DNA of 64,000 nucleotides from Tritrichomonas musculus (GCA_039105265.1 JAPFFF010000017.1:186001-250000), one strand, 5' to 3'; shown: positions 31,501 through 42,311, numbered from the stretch's first letter. Notes: generated by a model not told the origin, from the sequence alone. Translations and numbers: made by a program.

Positions 31501-32200
31501 TCGAAAATGAAGGATCTTTAAAAACGTTAAGATTATCACGATAAGATTTCTTTTTAAAGAAATTAATGAAATCTTCAAATGTTGGAATATTATCATTTGA
31601 ATTGCACCTTTCAATAAGTGCTTTCAATTCGTCATTAATCGAAATTGATGAATTTTCTTCGGTTTTTTTGTTCAGTATTTCTTGAATAAATTGAGAATAT
31701 TGGACAATTGAATCTTTCTTATGAGTTTCATTGATATCGGGTAAATTAATATAATCAATAAGTTTTGGATAAAATATTTTATCAAAAATAACGGATTTAA
31801 TTGAAAAATTTGAAATGTAATAACTTTTTGATAAGAGATATGAAAGACCTGATGCTATTCCAAGAAAAATTATTTGTACAGTGGTATCTGTTAAATCAAT
31901 ATCATTTATATACAATGGACTTTGTGAATATTTGTAATATAGGTATGGTTTGGTAATTGAATATCCTGATAAATTAATAATTGCAGGATGAATTAATTTA
32001 AAAGAATTTTCAATTTTAAATATGAATGAAGACTTTGTACTATAATTGAAATTTTCTCCTCTTTTTATAAGATAAAATTTTTTTTGAGTATCTTTATGTT
32101 TAACAACTTGAAAATGATCTGGGTTTGTGAGATTTTGCATTTCATACTCTTCTTCACTAAAAATATGAATGGGATCAATAACAATTCCTTCTAAATCCAT
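28541..32200 (-). CDS. Pseudokinase-like Sel1 repeat protein
   Basis: A 1219-aa intact protein. Residues about 1-200 resemble the kinase fold of the kinase-Sel1 family (FQVVKHKDTQKKFYLIKR in the N-lobe; TVQIIFLGIASGLSYLLSKS as helix E). The catalytic loop is replaced by YISNFSIKSVIF and there is no HRD or DFG, so it should be inactive. Residues about 200-470 are helical. Sel1-type repeats occupy about 470-1170 in several clusters, for example YRKAAELSPNAMMLQGYLYY and YFECSARNKCPLGYYYIAKE (partial units), and are far more diverged than those at 15679-20820. The C-terminus is charged. Likely a scaffold. No signal peptide or membrane segment. Confidence 0.88.
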   Translation of the reverse strand: MDLEGIVIDPIHIFSEEEYEMQNLTNPDHFQVVKHKDTQKKFYLIKRGENFNYSTKSSFIFKIENSFKLIHPAIINLSGYSITKPYLYYKYSQSPLYINDIDLTDTTVQIIFLGIASGLSYLLSKSYYISNFSIKSVIFDKIFYPKLIDYINLPDINETHKKDSIVQYSQFIQEILNKKTEENSSISINDELKALIERCNSNDNIPTFEDFINFFKKKSYRDNLNVFKDPSFSRYSQILDFADKIIYDSSLSQEEVYSYVQFESIEKICHCFLSNNKEIKQLDQNDENLLNSLPEHNIIQLAKCFSPLTEKFKRYIYSEDISLVIPGWNKLAELEPFQLYQALLSKMQELVKEKQRIDFYHQKAKEYEYKIEAIRIKAIELLKDAYKNSEDVNIKIELAVQYVKGDLLPYNVKKALRILTSISTDYLPTKTLVKGMINTLKQSDNDNIRDAIPADQIKIFNKAEKNDILSMLFVAFSLYTGFNGFPIRRSLSIQYYRKAAELSPNAMMLQGYLYYNGIFFPQNLKRARNCFLRASEKGCYKAEIINCILRKHVWRSYLIDYDVNDLFSSFLPQHPEKEEENDFYCFARINYYLNTHISDVKFYDSKIVDSDIHLNSDKENHSMKLALYTYDGWEKKIKPAFSENVLLFPTEKKDPLSIGKNYYYGMNGYPVNYTEAAKNIKISADSGNAEAQWRYAMLCIDAIGVKYDVETAKQYLIKSMNQNNIQGKFHYSFLALKSNEYEDIMKDCINKKHLDAMYYYGMHLEKKDEDEIDFEKVIEIYKKASDEGHFDSFLRLINLYENQSKKELFEENLLLSVGILNENLLIKLIELLDEQEKYKQSNILIDIGIKLNPKKFDCYFADHLLYGKGIKRNIERALNLMILTIRENQNYILQGSSINDNEIPDQFIENIPDKFIYLMLQAYAINNEHGRALAFLLKFQKRIDVEHRKEYHLFYQNFDPDLAHHFLIPPYFYYDDFKVCHDLYMEHIIKDSRFNNYFLALLSISKGEAINYFAIALIGKAYKQGKHMMRNLKTAIKYFECSARNKCPLGYYYIAKEFYYGRYIDQDCDNALKYFNLAIENNDVPRAGYYIFKISVIYNKKNDKCIKFLKIAADFGHKRALYKYGHLLFTGKNPGIPQNKEKGIELIQKASYQKYKKAIQFCLLHLISFKETKDDSDSSVEEDAHSRLTKILNEIKEQNNGTLVNRKQGEITYEKNEEL

Positions 32201-32967
32201 AAAAGAATTTGAAATAAATAATTAAACATATTGGTGAATTACTCTTCTCAATTTTTTCAAGTTAATAAAAATGATAATAAACCATAAATTTATCATCTAT
32301 ACACTATTCTAATATAATTTATTGTGAGAAAAATATGGGTTAAAAAAAAAACAAAATTCTCACAATTTTTTTTTACCCTCAATTAACCTTATTGAGTACT
32401 CTCAGAAATTCTCTCAAAACATAAATAAAAATATATGAAAAAGTTTTCATAAATAATGACCAAGAATTATCGTTTTTTAACGTATAATTATTTTTTGATT
32501 TTCTGAAGGTATTTTAAATGTAATTACTCAATAGAGTATAAGGTTTTTAAAATTAACAATCCTTTAATAAAAGAGAAATTACATTTAAAATAATTTATAA
32601 TAATATTTTTATATTGATATTACACTATTATTTATTTCTATAAAATTAAAAAAAAATTTCAATAAAAATTATCCTCCAATAGAAAAAATAATAAAAAACA
32701 ACTTTTTGATATTATATTTTTTTTTACAATATTGAAAATAATATCATAGAATATTTTGTTAAGAGATTTTTAATATCATTGAATATTCATAGATGATTAT
32801 TTTAATTTAATTCAATTATTTTCAATCATTATACTAGTTTTGAAAACTATAAAACAATCATTATGTGATTTATGATCTAAATATTTAAAAAAACAATGAA
32901 GTATAATGAAAAAAAAATTCAATATAATTTTATGACTTTGAATTAAAAATATTATTTTCAAAAAAAA
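32201..32967. other. Divergent intergenic region
   Basis: Between two divergent genes. On the minus strand, TTGAAAAAATTGA at about 32251-32263 is a near match to the promoter-like motif, about 55 bp before the ATG at 32200. The rest is low-complexity AT sequence. Confidence 0.4.
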
Positions 32968-35364
32968 ATGAGTAATAATCAATCAGATCCTGACAATTCA
33001 AGAGCTATTAATTCAAATTATACTCTAAATACTTTTGATTCCCTTTTAGAAGACATGAATCAAAGTTTTGATTTAAACCAAACCTATTTGAGTATTGATA
33101 AAAAAAATTTTACCTTGGAAAACACCTATCACAAAGACTATACCGAAAAGAAAACTTTTAAATGCAGACCCTGGCTAATTTTTTTTCGATTATATGATTT
33201 TATATTATTTTTATTATTTTTAACTTCAATTTTTTTATTTATTCTTGGACTAATTTTATACATTATAGAAATATCGTTCAGCTTTTATTCAATTATTTTG
33301 ATTAATTACGTTTTCTTCATGTCTTCAATTATTTCATATGGAATGGCACCAATATACAAAAGTTTGTCGCAAGATTGGTTAAATATGACTCTTTCATTCG
33401 CCCAAGTTATATTAGCATCGCCATTAATTGCGTTTTACATATTTTTTATATTAAAATCAGTCATTTCGCTTGTTGAATTTTTCACCAGTATTCCAAGTTT
33501 TGTCAAAAATATAATTTCATATATTTTAAAGAGTTTTAAAACCAGTTTTCAAGAAACATGTTCTATATTCTTTTCAAATAAAAATGAATTAGCATTTGAT
33601 TGCATATATACATTTATAGTAATAGTATTTTTACTTCTATCATCATTATTTTTTGGACTTTTTGCAGGAATTGCCTATGGAATCTTTTTCTTTGACAAAT
33701 CGATCATAGCTCTAGGAAGTACTCATTATATATTGATTGTAATTCAAATTTTTGCCTTTGCATTTCCAACATATGCTTATTTCTTTCAAACTTTATTTGG
33801 AATTAAATGCAAAAAATTTGAACTAATTGAAATATACATTGACTGGGGTGGAGATTGCGTTAAAGGTATGAATAAATCAGAAAAGTCAATTAACGAAGAT
33901 ACAAGTTCAGATCAAGAAGAGAAAGAAAAAAAGCCAAAAAGAATAATTAATGATCCATTGATAACAGAATTAGGGAAAGATGATGTTGAATCAGAAAACA
34001 AATTTACAAAAATTTTTTCATCAATTCTTTCATTAACAATTGCAGATGATTATTTTTCAATATATTATTATTCAAAGCAAATTGCACTTGATAGGCATAA
34101 GCAATCTCGTAAAAGGATTTGTATGCTCATTTTTTTCATATTAAATATGATTGTTATCGCATATGACGTATACAAATTGATTCTCGATTATTCGGATTAC
34201 TTATTATTTTCAATTATAATTCGTTTTGTAATTGTTCCATTCTTTTCATACTACAATATTATAACTGTATTTTATCATAAAGCCAAAGATAAAACATTAC
34301 AAATAGTTAATTATGTATCCATTGTATTTACTGTGCTAATTGTTATTGTTGTGGTTTTTGGCGCAATTTATTCAAAAGTATATCAAAATAAATTTCGAAT
34401 CAATGACTTAAATTATTACCCTCCATTTGATAACGTCACAATTGCCAATGAACAGTTGATTTCTCATCCAATTTGCAGCCAAAATATAAATAACGTTTCT
34501 GCATTCGAATCCTTTGGTTATTCACTTGGCGGATTTGACATTAAACGTGACAGAAAAGTGTTTGATAATCAAATGAAAATATTTTTTGGTGAAAACTATA
34601 AAAATCACATTTCATACAGTATTCATGACGTAGATGAACATTTCTTCTTTATTAAGTTCTACGATGCTTCTATTGACACGTATATATATGCATTCAGAGG
34701 ATACACTTCTGGACCAGAGATTGCGTTTCAATTTGAGCTATTTGTATCGTATTACATCATTCCTTTCTTTGATGATATCATCCCTTTGTATGAAATCATC
34801 AATGACAATTGGCTGAGTTTCTACACAAACTTCTTCCATTCGTTTGGAATAAGGTTCTTTGACAATAGAAACTTGATTGTGAAGTATGCGAATTCAATCA
34901 TTGACATTTATAAAAAACAAAACGATGATCTCAAAGAAAACGTCATTTTCACTGGAATAAACTGTGGAGGCGTCATTGCTAAAATTGTGGGCACTTTGAT
35001 GCATCGTAAATCAATCTCATTCCTTAGTTTCCCAATGGGAATGGACTTCTTGGAGCATTTGTTCCATTATTCTAGCACTTTCATGAGCTATGTTACTAAT
35101 GTTTTTAATATCGATGGCCTTTTCTCTCATCCAGATTCAGACCACACAATTAACATTGGAATCGATATGCCCGTGTTTTATAAGACGAAGTTTTGCACGT
35201 CTGGTTTTTGCGATTTGTTTTCAAAAACTGATAATATTTATCGAACTTTTTGTACTATGTCTGAAACTTGCGGAAAAGGAAATCAATTTAAATATTATTG
35301 TGAGAAAACTATTGGTGAAAAAAATCTTAACATCATTCGGGAGAGTTTACTTGAGAGCGATTAA
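32968..35364 (+). CDS. Multispanning membrane protein with degenerate class 3 lipase-like domain
   Basis: 798 aa. A polar N-terminus (1-70) is followed by several hydrophobic segments between about 75 and 285 (for example FILFLLFLTSIFLFILGLIL and FIVIVFLLLSSLFFGLFAG). An acidic cytosolic loop (about 300-345) and further membrane segments (about 385-475) follow. The C-terminal about 300 residues form an alpha/beta hydrolase-like domain: YIYAFRGYTSG, then NVIFTGINCGGVIAKIVG at the position of the lipase elbow, and a Cys-rich end. The elbow reads G-I-N-C-G-G instead of G-x-S-x-G, so the Ser nucleophile is absent. Possibly a non-catalytic lipid-binding or transport-related protein. I recognise the architecture from trichomonads but know no assigned function. 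Confidence 0.85.
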   Translation: MSNNQSDPDNSRAINSNYTLNTFDSLLEDMNQSFDLNQTYLSIDKKNFTLENTYHKDYTEKKTFKCRPWLIFFRLYDFILFLLFLTSIFLFILGLILYIIEISFSFYSIILINYVFFMSSIISYGMAPIYKSLSQDWLNMTLSFAQVILASPLIAFYIFFILKSVISLVEFFTSIPSFVKNIISYILKSFKTSFQETCSIFFSNKNELAFDCIYTFIVIVFLLLSSLFFGLFAGIAYGIFFFDKSIIALGSTHYILIVIQIFAFAFPTYAYFFQTLFGIKCKKFELIEIYIDWGGDCVKGMNKSEKSINEDTSSDQEEKEKKPKRIINDPLITELGKDDVESENKFTKIFSSILSLTIADDYFSIYYYSKQIALDRHKQSRKRICMLIFFILNMIVIAYDVYKLILDYSDYLLFSIIIRFVIVPFFSYYNIITVFYHKAKDKTLQIVNYVSIVFTVLIVIVVVFGAIYSKVYQNKFRINDLNYYPPFDNVTIANEQLISHPICSQNINNVSAFESFGYSLGGFDIKRDRKVFDNQMKIFFGENYKNHISYSIHDVDEHFFFIKFYDASIDTYIYAFRGYTSGPEIAFQFELFVSYYIIPFFDDIIPLYEIINDNWLSFYTNFFHSFGIRFFDNRNLIVKYANSIIDIYKKQNDDLKENVIFTGINCGGVIAKIVGTLMHRKSISFLSFPMGMDFLEHLFHYSSTFMSYVTNVFNIDGLFSHPDSDHTINIGIDMPVFYKTKFCTSGFCDLFSKTDNIYRTFCTMSETCGKGNQFKYYCEKTIGEKNLNIIRESLLESD

Positions 35365-36220
35365 TTAAATATAGAATTAAAATCATTTTTATTTTTTCCT
35401 AATATATTGCCTATAGATAAAGAATAAATCAAATAATAATATATTAAATTTATGAACATTTTTTGGTCATAGATTTTGTAATAAAAAAGTTGATTTTTAT
35501 TGACCATTTTTTTGCATTTATTTGGTGAATTGTGATCGTTTTATTAATTGTACGATTTATTTCAAAAAGTGGAAATTTTAAACTTTATAGTACCAAGAAA
35601 AAGTGGATTACTTCGCGAAAAACTGGGTGACGCATTCAATTTCTATAAATTTTGAATAAAAATAATGATCGTTCTAGTTAATAACATGAATTTGAATTTG
35701 AATTGATTTTTACAATTGTTTTTCTATAGATTGAGAAGATTCTATCAAAAAATTGAATTCGTCACCTAGTTTTTCGCTTTGTCACCTACTTTTTCCATTT
35801 ACTATAAATGTTGAAAACAGAATTTCCTAATAAAGAAAGGCACATATCAACAACCTTGCAAAATTATGTTTCAAATTTCATTTGCAATATCAGATCCAAT
35901 AACTTATTATTAAATATTTTATAAACGTACAAGATCCCATTGCACTTGTTATTGATTTTGTGTTTTCATGAATACTTGATACAGGTCAATATTGCAAATG
36001 ATCATTTTTTTCAACTGATATTTGGTCGCTGAGCAACTTTTTATGATATCGAAATTCTAATTCATCAAATCTAAAATTGCAACTTGAGTATTCAAACGAT
36101 ATTTGCAATCACGAAACTTTGAAAATTGTTTCCACCAAATTTACTATGAAAATAAATTCAAAATTGAGTTGCTAAGAAATCATTTATTAATTAAAATAGG
36201 ATTGATTTCGCTTTACTTGA
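35365..36220. other. Convergent intergenic region with a MITE-like element
   Basis: Between the 3' ends of the membrane lipase-like gene (+) and the repeat protein gene (-). It contains the inverted-repeat element at 35586-35806. No ORF. Confidence 0.5.
35586..35806. mobile_element. 221-bp inverted-repeat element (MITE-like)
   Basis: Imperfect terminal inverted repeats of about 55 bp: 35586-35640 against 35752-35806. They begin TATAGTA and end TACTATA, and share GCGAAAAACT and GGTGAC(G) blocks. There is no coding capacity in the 110-bp middle. The ends are compatible with insertion at TA, but no longer duplication is visible. Confidence 0.7.
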
Positions 36221-37549
36221 TTAATGATTGAAACCGTTTTTCTTTCGAAGATTTGCTACTCTGGCTTTATTTTTTGATTCCCTCACCATCGCGATGTGCT
36301 CTTGAGTAATATTTGCTAATAATATCTCCCTATATGGGTAAATATCGGCATAAAGCTTATTAAAGCAACGATATCGTGATCTGTCGATTTTGATAGGGAG
36401 CATTCCAGTTGTAGCAGAAATATCTTCGTAAATAGTGAAGAATCGTTTTTTTGATACATGGAAGCCAAACATTTTGTCAATATCTTTTTTGAGTTGCTGG
36501 CCTTGTACATTTGGAGTAAATTTTTTCCTAAATGGTGCTTGAGGGAGCTTGGAAACTTGATATCCTGATCCCTCATTAGCCATCTGCTGTACAGTAAGCG
36601 AGCTTGGGCCACTCCTCAGTTTGTCGTGAGGAAAATGGCTCATATTATTCTGGTTTGATGCTTGAGTTGGTAAATTAGAATTATGCGTGTGAATATTTAC
36701 ATTAACAGGTTCGGGTTGTTGATTTGGAACAAAGTGATGACTTGGAATGATATCATTATCAGATGGAGCAAAATTGGGGTATTGGCTTCTTTCAACAAAT
36801 TGAGATTCCGTCGGGCTTAATGCGAGAGATAAATCGTCAAATTGGCCACTGTCAGTAAATTGGGATTCCCTTGGACTTAATGTGGGAGATAAATCTCCAA
36901 ATTGGCCACTGTCAGTAAACTTGGATTCCCTTGGACTTAATGTGGGAGATAAATCTCCAAATTGGCCACTGTCAGTAAACTGGGATTCCCTTGGACTTAA
37001 TGTGGGAGATAAATCTCCAAATTGGCCACTGTCAGTAAATTGGGATTCCCTTGGACTTAATGTGGGAGATAAATCTCCAAATTGGCCACTGTCAGTAAAC
37101 TGGGATTCCCTTGGACTTAATGTGGGAGATAAATCTCCAAATTGGCCACTGTCAGTAAACTGGGATTCCCTTGGACTTAATGTGGGAGATAAATCTCCAA
37201 ATTGGCCACTGTCAGTAAATTGGGATTCCCTTGGACTTAATGTGGGAGATAAATCTCCAAATTGGCCACTGTCAGTAAACTGGGATTCCCTTGGACTTAA
37301 TGTGGGAGATAAATCGCCAAATTGGCCACTGTCAGTAAACTGGGATTCCCTTGGACTTAATGTGGGAGATAAATCGCCAAATTGGCCACTGTCAGTAAAC
37401 TGGGATCCCCTTTGGCTTAATGTGGGAGAGAAATTGAGACTACGACTATGGGTAGTTAAATTAGCAATTCCTGTGAATTGTATTTGACTAAGGATATCAG
37501 TGCTTTCTCCCAATTCAATATCCGAAGTCAAGGGTGAACAATCATTCAT
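36221..37549 (-). CDS. Protein with 20-residue SP-rich tandem repeats
   Basis: 442 aa. Residues about 1-40 are a unique N-terminus. About 40-255 contain roughly 11 copies of a 20-aa unit (SPTLSPRESQFTDSGQFGD), 10 of them nearly identical at DNA level. A Pro/His/Asn-rich linker follows, then a basic C-terminal region (about 345-442) with HVSKKRFFTIYEDISATTG, RSRYRCFNKLYADIYPY and KNKARVANLRKK. The repeats carry two Ser-Pro sites each, suggesting a heavily phosphorylated flexible tail. The C-terminal part may be a nucleic-acid or protein-binding domain, but I do not recognise it. Base composition is clearly higher in GC than the surroundings. Confidence 0.8.
   Translation of the reverse strand: MNDCSPLTSDIELGESTDILSQIQFTGIANLTTHSRSLNFSPTLSQRGSQFTDSGQFGDLSPTLSPRESQFTDSGQFGDLSPTLSPRESQFTDSGQFGDLSPTLSPRESQFTDSGQFGDLSPTLSPRESQFTDSGQFGDLSPTLSPRESQFTDSGQFGDLSPTLSPRESQFTDSGQFGDLSPTLSPRESQFTDSGQFGDLSPTLSPRESKFTDSGQFGDLSPTLSPRESQFTDSGQFDDLSLALSPTESQFVERSQYPNFAPSDNDIIPSHHFVPNQQPEPVNVNIHTHNSNLPTQASNQNNMSHFPHDKLRSGPSSLTVQQMANEGSGYQVSKLPQAPFRKKFTPNVQGQQLKKDIDKMFGFHVSKKRFFTIYEDISATTGMLPIKIDRSRYRCFNKLYADIYPYREILLANITQEHIAMVRESKNKARVANLRKKNGFNH
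36838..37437. repeat. 60-bp tandem repeat, about 10 copies
   Basis: Ten consecutive 60-bp units differ by only one to a few substitutions. A diverged eleventh unit precedes them (36778-36837), and the last unit is altered. Near-identity indicates recent expansion or active homogenisation. The complementary strand is also open for 201 codons because the period is a multiple of three. Confidence 0.95.
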
Positions 37550-39887
37550 TCTAACAAAAATAAAAAATGAATTGAAAAAAAAAATTCAATTCTTTTAATC
37601 GTTGTCTCATTTTGTTCAGAGTTGTAATATGATTTGAGAATATTTCTCAAAATTCAATGAAAATTGAGATATAGGTCCCAAATTTTTTGAATTAATTGAA
37701 ATTATTAAATAAATTTTTCAGATAAAAAACGATTAATTTTTTTTTATAGATTCTAATATTCAATAAAAATATTAATATTTTGAATATAAATGCAGATTCA
37801 TGTAATTATATATATTATTAAAATTATATTTTTATTTTAATAAGATATTTATTCAAATTTTATCAAAATAAAAATAGATTAATATAAAAAGAGAGATATG
37901 GTTATAAATTGACCTTATAATGTTATTTTTATGTATTTTAATATAATAACAAAGGATTACATTAGATTTATTTATTAATTTGTTATTTATTTTTATATAT
38001 ATAATTTATTTAAAAATTATATTAAATGTATATATATAATTGATCAAGAAATATATATAATAAATAATACATACTTTCAATGATATTCAATTTTCAATAA
38101 TTAGCATGAAAATAATTTATTGAAATTCTAATCGTCTAACGAGTAAATTGTGAGTTTTTCCTTCAAATAATTTGAAAGAATTGAATCTATCGTTCGAATT
38201 TTTTTGGCGAGGTTCGTTTTCTCGCCAAATACCTGATAAATAATATTTTTGATAAATAATTGTTAATATATAATACTATTTTTTTTTCCAATCTAAAATT
38301 TTGGAGTTGAAATTGAGTTCTATTTACGAATATTTCATTTTTAAAAAATACTTTATTTTTTGCTGAACAAATAACTGATTTGCTATTAATAAACATCAAA
38401 TGATTTATCTATTTAATTTATTTAATTACTATTAATTTTTTCAGAATGATTTAAATTTGATTTTTCATATACTGCTTTAATAGCACTTTTTATTATTATT
38501 ATATATTATAAAATAATGTTATTATTTATATTCAAATGTTTAATTGTTTATATATTGTTTTTTTTATGAGTTATATATAAATTATTGACTTCAAAAAAAT
38601 ATCTCAATTAATTTGAATAATCTCATAGAATCGGTCAGACTGTTTTGTTTATTTATATAGTTGAATACTTTCTGAAAAATTTTAAAGGAATGAATAGTTT
38701 ACAAATCTAAAATATTTTTAATAAAACAACAAAAAAGTGATTAATAATGCTGATTTGTGCATTTTTTTTATTTTATTTTTTTTTTTTTTTTTAAGGGTGT
38801 ACTTGATAATTCTGAAGAAAAAATTCAATGAGCTTTCTCAAAAGCAACAATTATTAATTTTAAAAATATAAATTTTATTTTAAATACAATACAATACAAT
38901 AAATAAATATAATAGTAATTATTTTTATATTTAGATCTCAAAAAAATCTGATTTTCAAAATAATTATTAAGAAAATCTCTTTATAAAAAGATTATATAAC
39001 TTATTTTTAAATTTATATATATTTATATTCATTTATTAATTTATATTTAAATATATATTTAATATTTTTCTAATATTTCATGAGATACAAAAAGAAATAA
39101 TAATATAAAACTTTTTATTTAATTTATTTTATTTTAAGAATTATATAACTTTTTGTGAAAGACATTATGATTTTATATCATATATAAACCTTCTTATTAA
39201 TAGTATGATTTGCATATATTATTCATTTTACTGTGTTTATATAAATTATATATTATATAAATTTCAATATTAAATTATTTAAGGAAATATTTACTGCAAT
39301 ATTAATTCTTTTAAAATTAAAAAAAATATATTTAATTTTTTTTTATGTTAAAAACTTTACTAGGAAAAATATTATAAAATTATTTTTATGAATATATTTA
39401 TATATTTATATTATAGATATATAAATAGAATAATATTATATATATAAATCAAAGAAAGATAGATATAATCTTATTATAATAAAAAAATAATTTATGAAAA
39501 AGTTTAAAAATATTTTTTCTATTTGAGAATATTTGAAAGGTCAATTCAATATATAATTTTTGTTTTTTTTAATTTTGATAATATTTATTGATGCATATAA
39601 TATTTAACATGTAACAATATTTAAATAATATATAGTTATAAATAAAATAATAAATAGAGATAAATATATAAAAATAAATGTTTACTGAATAAAATAAATT
39701 TAAATTAATTTAATCTATTATTAAAAATTGTTCATATATTTCAACTTTTTCTGAAATAATTATTTTATTCAATTTTTTGGTGAAATTATTTCCTTCCGGT
39801 AAAAATGAAATAAATAACATAAAACTAAGACCAATATTATAAAAAAATATTTCAATCATAAAAATATTTAATTTCTAAACTATCTAA

Positions 39888-40040
39888 ACTTTTTCCGAAA
39901 GAGCAACCATTGAATTTATTTTCTACAATAACGTATTAAATTGGATATTCGTCTTGATCGTTTAGGAGAAAAAATGCGCAAATTGACCTAAACTTTTTCC
40001 GAAAAAGCCACCATTGAATTTATTTTCTATAAGATTTTTG
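39888..40040 (+). repeat. Direct repeat pair, 105 bp apart
   Basis: CTAAACTTTTTCCGAAA, then AG(C)CA(A/C)CCATTGAATT and TATTTTCTA, occurs at 39888-39935 and again at 39993-40040 with only a few differences. The intervening DNA includes TCGTCTTGATCGTTTAGG. Confidence 0.7.
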
Positions 40041-40439
40041 TATTTTGAAAGGTTTATATATTTTACAGCAGTACACCCTTAACATTTGAAAAAACCGTTT
40101 TTGGGCAAAAATCAGATTTTGTATAAAATGATTCAAAAATTGATATGTATTTATCTTTAAATTTAATAAAAGAAAATTAAATTAAAGCAATATTTTAAGA
40201 TATATAACATGTACTTTTATCTATTATGAAAAAAATTATCGATTTAGCGGGACGATATTTGGTCATAGCACTTTTTAACTTTTTGTTAAAAATTGGTTAC
40301 AAATTAACCCAAAAAGATCTGATTTTACATTTACCATATTGATCGTTAACATCCCTGATATAAAATAAAAGAATGTTTTTCTTTTTGTTGGAAATGAAAA
40401 TCGGAAGTCATTTTTTGCGCCCCTATTTCAAAATATTTA

Positions 40440-40604
40440 ATTAGGGGGTTTTCGAAAAAAATACTTTTTGCTAAAAAAATAAAGTTTTTCCGAAAAAACA
40501 ACTTTTTGAATGATTTTTGATCGTCCAGCCAAATAAATTCACAAAAAAGTTTCCGAAAAATCAATTTTTTTCCAAAAAATTGTATTTTTCGAAAAACCCC
40601 TATT
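40440..40604. mobile_element. 165-bp inverted-repeat element (MITE-like)
   Basis: Ends are inverted: GGGGGTTTTCGAAAAAAATAC near 40444-40464 (one extra G and A relative to the other end) against GTATTTTTCGAAAAACCCC at 40582-40600. The inner sequence also has repeated TTTCCGAAAAA words. No coding capacity. Confidence 0.6.
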
Positions 40605-41219
40605 GTATGCAATCTCAAGAAAAGATCCAGCCTATTGAAATCACAATTGACAATGTACACATCATAATTCACCATCAATAGAGATACAGTAGAGTTTGTA
40701 TCTTCTCATTTTTAAAGAACTTTGTGGAAAGGAGATGAGTTCTCAAACTTTTCAATTGACATAATTGATATCAGAAGACTAGTTGTTTAAATTTATTAAT
40801 AATCTTTGCTAACAAAAAACAAAGTTCTCAATTCTGTCAGAAACCGTTTCATTTGTGAATGTTTCCAGTAGTATCAATGAGAGAGTTCACATCTTTAATA
40901 TTTTAATATTAAAAGTATTTTAATATTTTAATATTTTGATCTATAAAACTTTTAATCATATTATTAAATAAAATAAATATAGTTTTAAAATCGAAAGATA
41001 TTAATTATATCAGAAGATATAACACATTTAATTTTTTTCATCTGATCTTTAAGGTTCTCCTTCCCAAAAAAAATGTAAATCATTCAATATTGACTTAACT
41101 CATAGAATAAATATTTCAATAGAGTATTTTTCGGAAAAAGTTTTGGTGAAAAATAAAAAAATTGGCCTCAACGATTAAATCTTATTTTATTCAAAATTTT
41201 ATTGAATCTTTAATTCTAT

Positions 41220-41228
41220 GATTTCTAT
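41220..41228 (+). repeat. Target-site duplication, left copy (GATTTCTAT)
   Basis: Nine bases identical to 50636-50644. They immediately abut the terminal GGGATAG of the left arm of the foldback-like element. Confidence 0.9.
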
Positions 41229-42311
41229 GGGATAGTATCACTTTTAAAAACTTTTTTCACTTAAAGTATCACTTTTTGAGAGAGAAAAAAAAATCAGTAA
41301 CACTAATTTGCTTTTAAAAAAATATTCAGTAACACTTTTCCTCTGAAAAACATATCACTCTAAATTAAAAAAATGTTAAGTGCTGCAGCTTTGGTAGTAA
41401 GGAAACTTCAAAAAAAAATATATTGATTAGCATCAGACAAAGATTATTTCTGTGCAAGCTCGCCTCCAAACAAGGTTTTTATTTGACATATCAAATTACA
41501 ATTATCCAACACATCTTCAAAAAATGCTTATAAATTAGTGGTTATTATAGACAATCGTTTTTGTTTTTTATGTATTTAATCCTAGACGCGAATCTCTGTG
41601 TTTTCAAATCAGTGATTAATATCGAATAATCAGATTTCAGACTCCCACACTCAGATACGATTCCATATCTCTTTAAATATTATTCTCCATCGTTTTTTAC
41701 TTACGGTATATGTATTAGATGTTACATATACTAGTTTAAAAATATTGAATATTTCAATAATATTCAATAAAAAATGTAATAAATAAAAATGTAATTGCAA
41801 TAAAATTATTCTTTATAAAATGTTAATTTCAATTATGCTATTTTTATTTCTTTTTCTCTTTTTTTAAAGGAGAAATTAAAGTTTTTTGTTCCAAAAAATT
41901 ATAAACGTATTTTTTACGAATTTGTTAAAATGTAAACGTGCAACATTATTACAAATGTATCAATAAATGAATAAATATTTTTTAAATGCCAATATCCAAC
42001 TAATTGCTATTCTGTTTATTGTATTTCATCAAAATATTGCAATTTTAAAGTTTTTTTGATTTAAATATGTGGTTCAGATTATAATTTGAATTGTCTATGC
42101 CTAAAATTAGTTTATTTTACCTAATAAAATGCTTTATTACTACAATATTCAATTTTTTCAATAAATTTTAGGAGTTTTATAAAAATATCATATTGATATA
42201 TTAAAGATTCATAAAAAAGAAAAGTGATAAGGAAAATGAAATATATTGTGTGATCAAATTTAACAAGGTGAAAATGAAGAGAAATAAAAATAATGATTAT
42301 GAATAATGAAA

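Larger units (their letters stand above)
37550..41219. other. Long gene-poor AT-rich region
   Basis: No credible coding region in 3.7 kb. The minus ORFs at 38187-38399 and 40346-40678 are low complexity (Phe/Lys/Ile). It contains a pair of direct repeats (39888-39935 and 39993-40040) and an inverted-repeat element (40440-40604). The left flank of the large foldback element begins at its end. Confidence 0.55.

Noticed and set aside
36882-37487. 201-codon plus-strand ORF antisense to the repeat protein
   Set aside because: Its repetitiveness follows from the 60-bp period of the opposite-strand coding repeat. The minus frame extends well beyond the repeat on both sides, the plus frame does not.
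40346-40678. 110-codon minus ORF rich in Phe/Lys/Arg
   Set aside because: Low-complexity translation of the inverted-repeat element and its flank; no domain pattern.
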